From positions 1 through 60,476 of the forward strand of contig JALNZB010000007.1 in the NCBI GenBank assembly GCA_023229545.1: a stretch of 60,476 nt of DNA, given 5' to 3'. The notes under the pieces are model-generated. The model saw nothing but the letters and a program-made list of their open reading frames with translations. It was not told the origin of the DNA and did no database searches. Position numbers and translations under genes: made by a program. This document shows positions 8,215 to 16,993 of the stretch, piece after piece (position 1 is the first letter of the stretch; each line of letters opens with the position of its first letter). Source of the stretch: Sulfuritalea sp. (GTDB taxonomy: Bacteria; Pseudomonadota; Gammaproteobacteria; Burkholderiales; Rhodocyclaceae).

Positions 8215-10389
8215 ATGAAAATACAGCACATGGGCTTCAATCAAAAATTCCTTGCCCTGGCGTTTCTTGCCGCATTTGGGTCCGCGCATGCCGATGACGA
8301 TGAGCTTACGCAACTCATCAAGCCCGATAGCACGGTCGTCAGCGTGGGTGCGGGCACTGTCAGCGGCGACAGCAAGGACAGGACGGTCTTCAGCCAATAC
8401 AACGGCTGGCGCAAGAACGACGCCAGTCTTCTGTTGGATTTCAATCTCATCAGGCGCGACGAGGCGACAGGGTTCTGGACCCGTGCCGAAGGCCGAAACA
8501 TAGGTCTGGATAATCGTGAGTTGCGCTTCTCCCAGCAAAAGCAGGGCGACTGGAAGTATTCCGCCGAATATAGCGAACTGGTTCGCCATGATCCGCGGAC
8601 GATCAATACCAACCTGCTGGGCGCGGGAACGAGCACCCCGACCGTGGTGAATTTGGCGACACCTGGTACGGGCTCGGATCTGAACCTCGATCTCAAGCGC
8701 AAGGGGCTCACCCTGAGCGCCGAGAAATGGCTGACATCCAATCTGTTATTTGAAGCCAGCTTCAAGAACGAAAACAAGGATGGGGCGCGCTTGTCCGGCA
8801 TTGGCAATTACTGTTCCAATGTCATTGGGTCGCTGATCAACACCTGTGCGGGCACCACGGGGGCACTACTGATGCTGCCCGAACCGATCAACTCGACGAC
8901 CCGCCAGTTCGAAGTCAGGCTGAACTATTCAGGCGATTCATTGACGCTGAATGGCGGCTATTATGGTTCGTTCTTCACCAACGCCAACGGGTCTCTGACT
9001 CCCAGTGTGAGCGGGAATTGGGGGCCGTTTACTGCGCTTGAGCCCGGCCCCACTTTGGGTGGCCTTCTGACGCGACCCCTGGCTTTGCCGCCTGATAACC
9101 AGGCGCATCAGCTTTATTTCGCCGGCAACTACGCGTTTACGCCGAAGATGCGCGCCACCTTCAAGGTTGCCTATACCCACGCCACGCAAAACGAAGACTT
9201 TGGCAGCGTGGGCCTGGCGGGAGCCCCGGCCGGTGTCGGCGGTTTGGGTGGGGTCATGGATACCACCCTTGCCCAACTGGGTTTCTCCGGCCGGCCCTTG
9301 GCAGCCGCCCCGAAGCTCTCCGTGAATGCCAATTGGCGGTATGAGAACAAGAAAGATAAGACCCCGCTGGCCGCCTATAGCGATAACGGTGTAGCCCCCT
9401 ACACCCCGGGTTTGGCGACCAACGCGTCAAGATCGTCGGAAAAGGCCAACGGCAAACTGGAAGCCACGTATCAACTGCCGGATAACTATCGGGCGACGCT
9501 GGGCGTGGATTACGCCTATGTGCATCGCAATCGCCCTGTTGATAGCGCCACCATCCCGGCCGCGTCCTTTACGGCATTGCGCGAGGAAACCGAGGAATTG
9601 GGTTATCGCGCCGAACTGCGTCGCTCGATGTCCGAGACGCTGAATGCCGGTATCAGTTACGGGCAAAGCAAGCGCGACGGGGATCAGTGGCTGCAGCTTG
9701 TCGCCGGTTACCCGGCCAATGCCATCAATGCTCCGCTCGGCACCGCGCCGATGACGATGATGGATCGCCAGCGCGACAAGCTGAAGCTGTCGGCGGACTG
9801 GATGCCGACCAGCGCGCTGTCGCTACAGTTCATGCTTGAAGACGGCACGGACAAATACAGCGGCCCGGTCGGAAAGGGCCTGCACGATAGCGGCATGCGA
9901 TCCTACGGCGTCGATGCCGTGCTGACGCTGTCCGATGCATGGAAACTGACCGGCTATGTGAATCGGGGCGAGCAGACCCTGCATATGGATCACAACGCCG
10001 GCTATATCCTCGCGCTGGACAACGTCAATACCAGCGTGGGCGTGGGTGTGGTGGGCAAGCCTTCGGCCAATTTCGAGCTGGGCGCCGATCTGTCCTATAT
10101 GGATGACAGCAATCGCTACAACCAAAGCATGGCTACCGGCGCGGCGATCGTCGATGGCTTGCCGGACGTCACCTATCGCGTCACCAGCTTGAAACTCTTT
10201 GGCAAGTATGCACTTGACAAGACTGCCGACATCCGTGTCGACCTGGTGCATCAGAGCGCGAAATTCAACGAATGGACCTGGGGGAATGCGGGTGTACCCT
10301 TTGCCTATTCCGATAACACGACGGTAGGCATGCAACCCAACCAGAGTGTGACGTTCCTTGGGGCGCGCTACATTTACAAATTTAAGTAG
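8215..10389 (+). CDS. mtrB: MtrB/PioB-family decaheme-associated outer-membrane porin
   Basis: Role: 26-strand-type barrel that sheathes the MtrA-type cytochrome through the outer membrane. Seen: the start at 8215 gives about 724 residues; GAGAGGG at 8199-8205 is well spaced for it, with an alternative ATG at 8209 and 8197. A signal peptide ends at GSAHA. The body shows repeated amphipathic strand pairs with conserved pieces such as RNIGLDNRELRF and SAEYSELVRHDPR, and the C-terminus is FLGARYIYKFK. The N-terminal CXXC pair of Shewanella MtrB is absent. It directly follows mtrA. No terminator is evident before the next decaheme gene, so the surface cytochrome at 10542 may share this transcript. 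Confidence 0.9.
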   Translation: MKIQHMGFNQKFLALAFLAAFGSAHADDDELTQLIKPDSTVVSVGAGTVSGDSKDRTVFSQYNGWRKNDASLLLDFNLIRRDEATGFWTRAEGRNIGLDNRELRFSQQKQGDWKYSAEYSELVRHDPRTINTNLLGAGTSTPTVVNLATPGTGSDLNLDLKRKGLTLSAEKWLTSNLLFEASFKNENKDGARLSGIGNYCSNVIGSLINTCAGTTGALLMLPEPINSTTRQFEVRLNYSGDSLTLNGGYYGSFFTNANGSLTPSVSGNWGPFTALEPGPTLGGLLTRPLALPPDNQAHQLYFAGNYAFTPKMRATFKVAYTHATQNEDFGSVGLAGAPAGVGGLGGVMDTTLAQLGFSGRPLAAAPKLSVNANWRYENKKDKTPLAAYSDNGVAPYTPGLATNASRSSEKANGKLEATYQLPDNYRATLGVDYAYVHRNRPVDSATIPAASFTALREETEELGYRAELRRSMSETLNAGISYGQSKRDGDQWLQLVAGYPANAINAPLGTAPMTMMDRQRDKLKLSADWMPTSALSLQFMLEDGTDKYSGPVGKGLHDSGMRSYGVDAVLTLSDAWKLTGYVNRGEQTLHMDHNAGYILALDNVNTSVGVGVVGKPSANFELGADLSYMDDSNRYNQSMATGAAIVDGLPDVTYRVTSLKLFGKYALDKTADIRVDLVHQSAKFNEWTWGNAGVPFAYSDNTTVGMQPNQSVTFLGARYIYKFK

Positions 10390-10414
10390 GCTTAGGTAGG
10401 TTTAAGTAGGTTTG
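10381..10414 (+). repeat. 10-bp tandem repeat over the mtrB stop
   Basis: About 3.4 copies of a 10-bp unit close to TTTAAGTAGG run through the last two codons and stop of mtrB. Slippage here could alter the C-terminus by adding or losing units only if the in-frame TAG changed; otherwise it is a spacer. Similar TAGGTAGG tracts follow the stops of the other two downstream decaheme genes. Confidence 0.6.
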
Positions 10415-10424
10415 TAGTTTTAGA

Positions 10425-10541
10425 GGCAGGTGCAGGACCATGTTGTAACGATACGTGAAGGTAAAGCCGGAGGTGGGGAAAGTTGTTCAAAGCACCGGAG
10501 TCCTTCACTGTTTGCAGTGCAATTTCTACGTGAGGAATAAA
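10425..10541 (+). promoter_or_regulatory. Conserved leader of the second decaheme gene
   Basis: This stretch parallels the leader at 4063-4185: GGCAGGTG, GATACGTGA, an AG-rich tract, AGTCCTTCACT and finally the block CAATTTCTACGTGAGGAATA immediately before ATG. A third, shorter version occurs before 13709. The ribosome site GTGAGGA is inside the block, so part of the conservation concerns translation start. Confidence 0.5.
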
Positions 10542-13073
10542 ATGAAACGTTCGCTTGTTCGGCTTGGCCTAGTGGCCATAATGGCCTCTACACTGGCAGG
10601 TTGCGGTGGCGGCAGCACTGATGGATTCTTCAGTGGGTTCTCAACTACGACTACCCCAGCTACCGGTGGTACCGCATCGGCTGGCACAACAGCGGCCGAC
10701 GCTAGCAACTGGAAGACACTCGCTCCGGTTGTCACCGTTGACAGCGTCACCATAAACAGCGCTCCCGTCGTCAAGTTCACGGTAAAGGGTGCGGATGGTA
10801 AGGGCATCACCGGTCTCGGCACGAAATCCGCTCAAAGTTCGACCGCTAACGTAGCCAACCTCGCTAATATTGCCTTCACGTTGGCGAAACTGGTTCCTGG
10901 TACAAACGGCGCACCCAGCAAATGGGTCAGCCTCAACGTGCTCAAGCCGGGGACGAAGACGCAGCAAGCGGCGGGCTATGTCCAGGCCGCTACCGAGTCG
11001 TGCACCTCGGATTTCGTATGGTGCGGCACCTATCCGACCTCTGACCGAGAGGGCACCATGGTTGATCATGGTGACGGTTCCTACACCTACACCTTCTATC
11101 GGGATCCCAAGCTGGTCAAGGATCTTGCGGCGACCTTGGTTGACTCCACGAACGGCCTTTCGAAGAAAGCCGACTTGGGCGATTTGACCTACGATGCGAC
11201 CTTGACCCACCGTCTCGGTATCCAGCTCGGCGGCAATGCTCCTGGCGTCACGCCGAGCATCGCCATGGGTACCCCGGCGAATGTGACCTTTGACTTCAGG
11301 CCCGACGGTTCGCCGGTGACCAGTACGCGCGATATCGTCAAGATCGACTCCTGCGCCTCGTGCCACGACGGAAAAGTCCTGGCCCACGGCAGCCGCAAAG
11401 ATCCCAACTATTGCGTGACCTGCCACACTGATCAGATTAAGTACTCCTTCAGCATGGAAGCGCCCGCCACTGGCTTGGCGCTGACGGGCGGGGTCACGGG
11501 TACCACAGCCCAAAAGCGTGCCGAGCAGGCCGTCGTTGATGGCAGAGCTGTGGGCAACTTCCCCAACTTCATGCACAAGCTGCACATGGGCAGCAAACTG
11601 ATAAAGACGGGCTATAACTACAATGTCGACGATGGACCGATGCTGTTTAATACGGTCAAGACCCCCGGCAACGTGCTGAACTGCACCAAGTGCCACAGCG
11701 GGGCGACTCAGACTGACGCGGGTCTTCAGGGCGTCAAGACCACCGATGGCGACAACTGGAAGGCTGTGCCCAGCATTCTCGCCTGCGGCTCTTGTCACGA
11801 CGGTATCAACTTTGCTACCGGACAAGGCGTGACTTTAGCGGATAAAGCTGCCGATGTTAAAGCAAAAGTTGCTGTGGGTACGACCCAATCGGGTCATGAT
11901 GGCGGTGCAAAATCTAATGACGCTTCATGTGCCCTCTGTCATGATGCCGCAGAGAATGCACTTAACCACGCAGCAAAACTGGCCGCCACTGCGGATGCCG
12001 CCAAGCGCACCATGAGCGCGACATTTACCGGGGTAACGGTTGACGCGACAACGGGTCAGGTTAAGGCGACATTTACCGTAACCGATGGTGGCGTTGCCGT
12101 AACCGACAAGACCAAGTTCGCCGCGCCTACCTTCATGCTGGCAAAGTTGGTCAAGGATGCTAACGGCGTATTCAACTGGGTTGGCTACGCGAACCAGATG
12201 AACACCAAGAATGAAGCTTTGGGTCTCGTTCCTCAATCAAAGGGTGAAAAAACTGGCACTTTGGTTGCGAATGCGGACGGCAGCTTCACCTACACGTTCG
12301 CACTGCTCGGCGCCACCGCTGGCGACATCAGAACCGTCACTCATGCGCATAACGTATCTTCGACAGGAAAATACGCGAGTAATCCTGCTGATAAGACCAC
12401 CGCGAATTACCTGACGTTCGGTGACCCATCCATTGAATGGCCCAATCCGGTTGCCTATGAGCCGACCAAGACCCATCGTGTGGCAATGACCTCCAGCAAA
12501 GCCTATGTAGCACCGGCAACCGCACCCGCTACCGGCGCTCCTGGTTTTGAGGCTTGGCTTGACTTTGTTCCGGGGGCGGATGGTCTTGGAACTGGCACAG
12601 TGGTGGACACCCGCGATATATCTCGGATGACTGACTGCGCCCGGTGCCATGAAAACCAGAAACTCCATGCGGCCTATAACGTTCAGGTGTGCGTGACCTG
12701 TCACAATCCAGGCACCAAAGATCCCGGCACGGGTGAAACCGTTGCACTTGAGCGCCTTGTGCACAAACTGCATATGGGGGAGAATCTGCCCAGCGTTATC
12801 GCGGGTGGCACCTACGTAGTCAATGTCGCGCATGACTACACCGGGGTCGCCTTCCCCGGGACCATCAAGAAGTGCTTGACCTGTCACGTTAACTCCACCA
12901 CCGTTAATAAGCAGGGCACCAACTGGAGTACCAACCCGACGGCTGCGGCATGTGCCACCTGCCATGACAGCACTGCGACGGTGAACCATGCCGCCGCCAT
13001 GGGCGTGGGAACCTGCACGGTTTGTCACAGCGCGGGCAAAATATCCGACGTCAAAACGGCGCATGGCTACTAA
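10542..13073 (+). CDS. OmcA/MtrC-family decaheme c-type cytochrome, surface lipoprotein (copy 2)
   Basis: Role: surface-exposed multiheme terminal of the Mtr-type conduit. Seen: start at 10542 after GTGAGGAATAA; 843 residues; lipobox LAGC. The ten CXXCH sites begin near residues 271, 291, 381, 415, 463 and 699, 717, 778, 804, 825. They form two pentaheme groups, each preceded by a heme-free beta domain, which is the MtrC/MtrF plan (domains I-IV). The protein is closely similar along its length to the product at 13709, but only the leader and signal region match the gene at 4186. Export would need the Lol pathway and then type II secretion. Substrate and physiological role (metal, humics, electrode or partner cell) cannot be read from sequence. 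Confidence 0.93.
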   Translation: MKRSLVRLGLVAIMASTLAGCGGGSTDGFFSGFSTTTTPATGGTASAGTTAADASNWKTLAPVVTVDSVTINSAPVVKFTVKGADGKGITGLGTKSAQSSTANVANLANIAFTLAKLVPGTNGAPSKWVSLNVLKPGTKTQQAAGYVQAATESCTSDFVWCGTYPTSDREGTMVDHGDGSYTYTFYRDPKLVKDLAATLVDSTNGLSKKADLGDLTYDATLTHRLGIQLGGNAPGVTPSIAMGTPANVTFDFRPDGSPVTSTRDIVKIDSCASCHDGKVLAHGSRKDPNYCVTCHTDQIKYSFSMEAPATGLALTGGVTGTTAQKRAEQAVVDGRAVGNFPNFMHKLHMGSKLIKTGYNYNVDDGPMLFNTVKTPGNVLNCTKCHSGATQTDAGLQGVKTTDGDNWKAVPSILACGSCHDGINFATGQGVTLADKAADVKAKVAVGTTQSGHDGGAKSNDASCALCHDAAENALNHAAKLAATADAAKRTMSATFTGVTVDATTGQVKATFTVTDGGVAVTDKTKFAAPTFMLAKLVKDANGVFNWVGYANQMNTKNEALGLVPQSKGEKTGTLVANADGSFTYTFALLGATAGDIRTVTHAHNVSSTGKYASNPADKTTANYLTFGDPSIEWPNPVAYEPTKTHRVAMTSSKAYVAPATAPATGAPGFEAWLDFVPGADGLGTGTVVDTRDISRMTDCARCHENQKLHAAYNVQVCVTCHNPGTKDPGTGETVALERLVHKLHMGENLPSVIAGGTYVVNVAHDYTGVAFPGTIKKCLTCHVNSTTVNKQGTNWSTNPTAAACATCHDSTATVNHAAAMGVGTCTVCHSAGKISDVKTAHGY

Positions 13074-13084
13074 GTAGGTAGATC

Positions 13085-13155
13085 GCAAGACAGGTGCTCT
13101 GCCTGTCTTGCGAGAACACGTTAACCCGGATGCGGCGACGTATCCGGGTTTTTTT
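13085..13155 (+). terminator. Inverted repeat plus intrinsic terminator after decaheme gene 2
   Basis: A GCAAGACAGG/CCTGTCTTGC inverted repeat (13085-13111) precedes a 9-bp stem AACCCGGAT/ATCCGGGTT (13123-13131 with 13142-13150) with a run of T to 13155. The same terminator recurs after the third decaheme gene. Confidence 0.88.
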
Positions 13156-13204
13156 ATGTGAGCTAAGAGTGAATAGCCATGCAATCGACTCCAGAAGGAA
13201 TTTC

Positions 13205-13633
13205 ATGAAACCCAGCGTAATCTCCGTGGTTCTCGCAACAACAGCACTTCTTCTTGGCACCCATCCCGCACTGGCGGTTGAAGGCGAAACCGACGAAACA
13301 GGGGGCGCAGGCAGAAAGGTGCAGGCGCCCAGCAAAGCTGCCTCGGCCAAAAAGGCCGAAATCGCCGCCCGGCGTAAGGCCGCCGCCAAGATCAAACGGG
13401 TCGACATCAACAACGCGACCGCTGAACAACTGCAGAAACTGCCTGGTGTCAGCAAAACTGATGCCGACAAAATTATCGCTGGCCGTCCCTACGGCAGCAA
13501 GGCCTGGCTGGTTACCCGCAATATTCTGCCGGCAGAGACCTACGAGGCGGTGAAGGGACTCGTCGTAGCCAAACAGCCCTTTGATGATGGCAACAAGAAT
13601 GCGGAGATTTATCTTAAAATGAAAAAGAAGTAA
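13205..13633 (+). CDS. Exported helix-hairpin-helix (ComEA-like) protein, copy 1
   Basis: Seen: the ATG at 13205 follows AAGGA with a 5-base gap; 142 residues. A signal peptide ends near HPALA. An Ala/Lys-rich linker (about residues 35-63) leads to a helix-hairpin-helix domain: VDINNATAEQLQKLPGVS, then the second hairpin region IIAGRPYGSKAWL, and a Lys-rich tail MKKK. Known: this domain binds DNA non-specifically, as in the competence protein ComEA, or mediates protein contacts. It would act in the periplasm or outside. It is the second gene of a duplicated module with a decaheme cytochrome, although a terminator lies between the two. A role in natural competence is possible, but no other com gene is nearby. 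Confidence 0.85.
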   Translation: MKPSVISVVLATTALLLGTHPALAVEGETDETGGAGRKVQAPSKAASAKKAEIAARRKAAAKIKRVDINNATAEQLQKLPGVSKTDADKIIAGRPYGSKAWLVTRNILPAETYEAVKGLVVAKQPFDDGNKNAEIYLKMKKK

Positions 13634-13708
13634 CAGTCGGCAATAGCGCGGTCCCTAGTGGAAGGATTGTTTCGCGGGTTGCAGTGCAATTTCTAGGTGA
13701 GGAATAAC

Positions 13709-16222
13709 ATGAAACATATGCTTGCTCGGCTTGGCCTGGTGGCCATGATGGTCTCGACACTGGTGGGCTGTGGTGGCGGGGGTGGGGGTGCCGCCGATAG
13801 TACGGTGGTCGCTCCTCCCGTTACGGTAGTGCCTCCAGTCGGTGTTGTGGCGGCTGCGGCATCCAATTGGGCGGCACTCGCACCGACGATCGCGGTGAGC
13901 AGCGTCACGATAGCCAGCCCGCCGGTCGTCAAGTTTCAGGTCACGGATGCGACCGGTAAGGGTATTACCGGTCTCGGTACCAAATCTGCCCAAGGCGCGA
14001 CCGCTAACGTTGCTAATCTGGCCAATATCGCGTTCACCTTGGCAAAGCTGGTTCCCGGAACCAACGGCGGTCCTAGCAAGTGGGTCAGCCTCAATGTGCT
14101 CAAGGCGGGAACGAAGACGCAGCAGGCGGCGGGTTATACCCAAGCAGCTACCGAGTCGTGCACGCCGAACTTCCAGTGGTGCGGAACTTATCCGACCTCT
14201 GACAGAGAGGGCACCATGGTTGATAATGGCGACGGCACCTACACCTACACCTTCTATCGGGATCCTAAACTGGTCAAGGATCTTGTGGCTACTCTGGTTG
14301 ATTCCACAGACGGCCTCTCGAAGAAAGCCGACTTGGGCGATTTGACCTTCGATCCGACTGCCACTCACCGTCTCGGCATTCAAGTCGGCGGCAATGCCCC
14401 CGGCGTCACACCGAGCATCGCTATGGGTACGCCCGCGAATATCACCTATGACTTCAGGCCTGACGGCAAAGCGGTGAGCAACACCCGCGATATCGTCAAG
14501 ATCGACTCCTGTGCCGCCTGCCACGACGGAAAAGTCCTGGCCCACGGCAGCCGCAAAGATCCCAACTATTGCGTGACCTGTCACACCGATCAGGTTCGCT
14601 ACTCCTTCAGCATGGAGGCGCCCGTTGACGTCACTGGTTTGGCGCTGACGGGCGGTGTCACCGGCACCACGCAGGTAAAACGTGCCGAGCAGGCCGTCGT
14701 CGATAACCGGGCCGTGGGCAACTTCCCCAACTTCATGCACAAGCTGCACATGGGGAGCAAACTGACCAAGACCGGTTATAACTACAATGCCGAAGGCGGC
14801 GCCATGCTGTTCAATACGGTCAAGACTCCGGGTAACGTGCTGAACTGCACCAAGTGCCACAGCGGGGCGACTCAGACTGACGCGGGTCTTCAGGCCGTCA
14901 AGACCACCAATGGCGACAACTGGAAAACCGCGCCCAGTCGTTTGGCGTGCGGCGCGTGTCACGATGGCATCAACTTTGCCACCGGCACGGGGACAACGGC
15001 TTCAGGTGCTACGACGGGTCACGGCACCGGTTCAATCGGAGGACCACAAGCCGACGACAGCGCGTGTGCCTCCTGCCACTCGGCGGCAGTCATCGCGGTG
15101 GCTCACAGCGATGCGCTACCCACCAACAGCGACGCGACGAAGCGCACCATGAGCGCGACTATCAGCAAAGCGGAAGTTGATGCGAGTGGTGGCGTTACGG
15201 TTACCTTCAGTCTGACGGACAATGGCGTTGCAGTGACGGATTCCACGAAATTTTCCGGGATGGCCTTTTCCCTGGCCAAGCTGAATAAAGCGGCAACCGG
15301 TACCTCAACCCACTGGGAGAGTTACACCGCCAGAGGCCGCACCACTGTCGACGCTAATCCGCCGGTCATCACCGGGTATAGCGAAGCCTCAAGCGTGGGC
15401 ACGCTGACTCATACCGGAGGCGGTGTGTGGACGTACAAGTTCGGGCTGGCGAACGCAGACACGGCGGGCGACATCAGAACCATCACCCACGTTCACAATG
15501 CGTCGAGCACCACCACCATTACCGGTGCTTACTCGCAGGCAAACATGCCGACGCTGGTCAACGCGGTCAGCTACGATCCCACATTGACACACCGTGTTGG
15601 CATGGAGTTCAGCAAGGCTGCAACAACGACCCCTGCCGCCGCTGCCGTTGCGAACAAGTTCAACGCCATCTATGACTGGGTGCCGGACGGCAACACTACG
15701 GCGCAAACTCGTAATATCGTGTCGATGAAGACCTGCGCCACGTGTCATGAAGGTCAGAAGCTGCACAAGGGCTTTACGACCGAGTACTGCGTGACCTGTC
15801 ATAACCAGAATACCTATGACCCGTCATCCGGTACCGCCGTCGGAGTGGGTAGCAAGGTGGTTGACCTGCAAGTGATTGTCCATAAGTTGCACATGGGCAA
15901 GGATCTGCCCAGTGTTATTGCCGGTACTCCATACCAAATCAACGGTGCGGGGCATGACTACAGCGCAGTCAGCTACCCCGGCGTGATTTCGAAGTGCGAG
16001 AAATGTCATAGCCCAACAGCGACCAAGGCCGATGGCGCGACACTGCTTGAAAATGCCGCGAATTGGTACTCAGCGCCGAACAAACGCGCTTGCACAACCT
16101 GCCACGACAGCGCTGCAACGGTAACCCATGCCGACTATTACGTTGGAACTGGGAAGAACTGCGCAGACTGCCACAACGACCCATCCAAAGCAGCCATCGA
16201 TGTTAGGACGGCGCATAGGTAG
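13709..16222 (+). CDS. OmcA/MtrC-family decaheme c-type cytochrome, surface lipoprotein (copy 3)
   Basis: Role: as for its close relative at 10542. Seen: start at 13709 after GTGAGGAATAAC; 837 residues; lipobox LVGC followed by a glycine run. Ten CXXCH sites lie in two groups of five (first near residue 268, last near residue 818) around a heme-free beta domain. Long blocks are almost identical to the copy at 10542, for example around KWVSLNVLK and NFPNFMHKLHMGSKL. The beta domain before the second heme group is the most divergent part, which may mean a different surface or partner. It begins 75 bp after the first helix-hairpin-helix gene with no terminator between, so the two may be co-transcribed. 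Confidence 0.93.
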   Translation: MKHMLARLGLVAMMVSTLVGCGGGGGGAADSTVVAPPVTVVPPVGVVAAAASNWAALAPTIAVSSVTIASPPVVKFQVTDATGKGITGLGTKSAQGATANVANLANIAFTLAKLVPGTNGGPSKWVSLNVLKAGTKTQQAAGYTQAATESCTPNFQWCGTYPTSDREGTMVDNGDGTYTYTFYRDPKLVKDLVATLVDSTDGLSKKADLGDLTFDPTATHRLGIQVGGNAPGVTPSIAMGTPANITYDFRPDGKAVSNTRDIVKIDSCAACHDGKVLAHGSRKDPNYCVTCHTDQVRYSFSMEAPVDVTGLALTGGVTGTTQVKRAEQAVVDNRAVGNFPNFMHKLHMGSKLTKTGYNYNAEGGAMLFNTVKTPGNVLNCTKCHSGATQTDAGLQAVKTTNGDNWKTAPSRLACGACHDGINFATGTGTTASGATTGHGTGSIGGPQADDSACASCHSAAVIAVAHSDALPTNSDATKRTMSATISKAEVDASGGVTVTFSLTDNGVAVTDSTKFSGMAFSLAKLNKAATGTSTHWESYTARGRTTVDANPPVITGYSEASSVGTLTHTGGGVWTYKFGLANADTAGDIRTITHVHNASSTTTITGAYSQANMPTLVNAVSYDPTLTHRVGMEFSKAATTTPAAAAVANKFNAIYDWVPDGNTTAQTRNIVSMKTCATCHEGQKLHKGFTTEYCVTCHNQNTYDPSSGTAVGVGSKVVDLQVIVHKLHMGKDLPSVIAGTPYQINGAGHDYSAVSYPGVISKCEKCHSPTATKADGATLLENAANWYSAPNKRACTTCHDSAATVTHADYYVGTGKNCADCHNDPSKAAIDVRTAHR

Positions 16223-16273
16223 GTAGGGTGTAGCGCAAGGCAAGTTGCAATGCCTGTCTTGCGAGAACACGCC

Positions 16274-16307
16274 AACCCGGATGCGGCGACGTATCCGGGT
16301 TTTTTTT
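16274..16307 (+). terminator. Intrinsic terminator after decaheme gene 3
   Basis: The stem AACCCGGAT/ATCCGGGTT with a 10-base loop and eight T residues is the same as that at 13123-13155, down to the loop. It belongs to the duplicated module. The upstream CCTGTCTTGC arm is kept, but its partner is degraded to GCAAGGCAAG. Confidence 0.88.
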
Positions 16308-16356
16308 AGGCAAGCTTGCAAGTAGAGACCGGGCAAGCGAATGCGGAAGGAATTTT

Positions 16357-16758
16357 ATGAAGCACAGTCTCATCGCCTTTGGCCTGACAACGGCAGTGTT
16401 TCTGCTTGGCGCCCAGCCGTCGCTGGCCTTTGTGCACAAGGCTGAGGACACTGGAGATTTGCGCAGCGACGTATCGCCAAAAACGAAAAACACAGCGGCG
16501 AGCAAGGCCGCCGCCAAGATCAAACCGGTGGACCTGAACAACGCCACCGCCGAACAACTGAAAAAACTGCCGGGCATCACCGACGCCGCAGCGGCCCGGA
16601 TCATTGCGGGTCGCCCCTATGGCAGCAAAAGCTGGCTGGTCATCCAAAATATCATTACCCAAGCCCACTACGAAAAAATCAAAAGGCGGATCGTCGTCGG
16701 ACCGCTAAAGGATGCAGCCAAGAACGCGGCATTCCTGGAGTCTTTAAAGAAGAAGTAA
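16357..16758 (+). CDS. Exported helix-hairpin-helix (ComEA-like) protein, copy 2
   Basis: Seen: 133 residues; the ATG at 16357 follows GGAAGGAA. The signal peptide ends near QPSLA. An Ala/Lys-rich linker leads to the helix-hairpin-helix domain (VDLNNATAEQLKKLPGIT, then IIAGRPYGSKSWL), and the tail is SLKKK. It is a paralogue of the product at 13205 with a shorter linker. Position after decaheme gene 3 and a shared terminator mirrors the first module. Its function is likely the same as the first copy's: an exported DNA- or protein-binding factor tied to the cytochromes. Confidence 0.85.
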   Translation: MKHSLIAFGLTTAVFLLGAQPSLAFVHKAEDTGDLRSDVSPKTKNTAASKAAAKIKPVDLNNATAEQLKKLPGITDAAAARIIAGRPYGSKSWLVIQNIITQAHYEKIKRRIVVGPLKDAAKNAAFLESLKKK

Positions 16759-16993
16759 TGGTGAAGCAGTGAAGCGCCGGCACTCGCAATTCCCGCCGTG
16801 CTACCAGCGCCGACTTTCAGGGCTGTGTGGCTCCGCTTGGTGATTTTGGAGCCTCAATAACATTCTTTTAGGCTACACTTGTCTGGCAGCAGCAGTTTCT
16901 TTTTTCCTTAGTGCGAACGCCCAGCCGAAAAACATTTGTACGCAGTTAAGCCGTATGAGAAAGTCCAGATAAACCACCGCGAGGGATTCATTT

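Noticed and set aside
10641..11825. 394-codon minus-strand frame, with a similar one at 13655-14962
   Set aside because: Both are the same antisense shadow in the two duplicated decaheme genes; their likeness comes from the cytochrome duplication.
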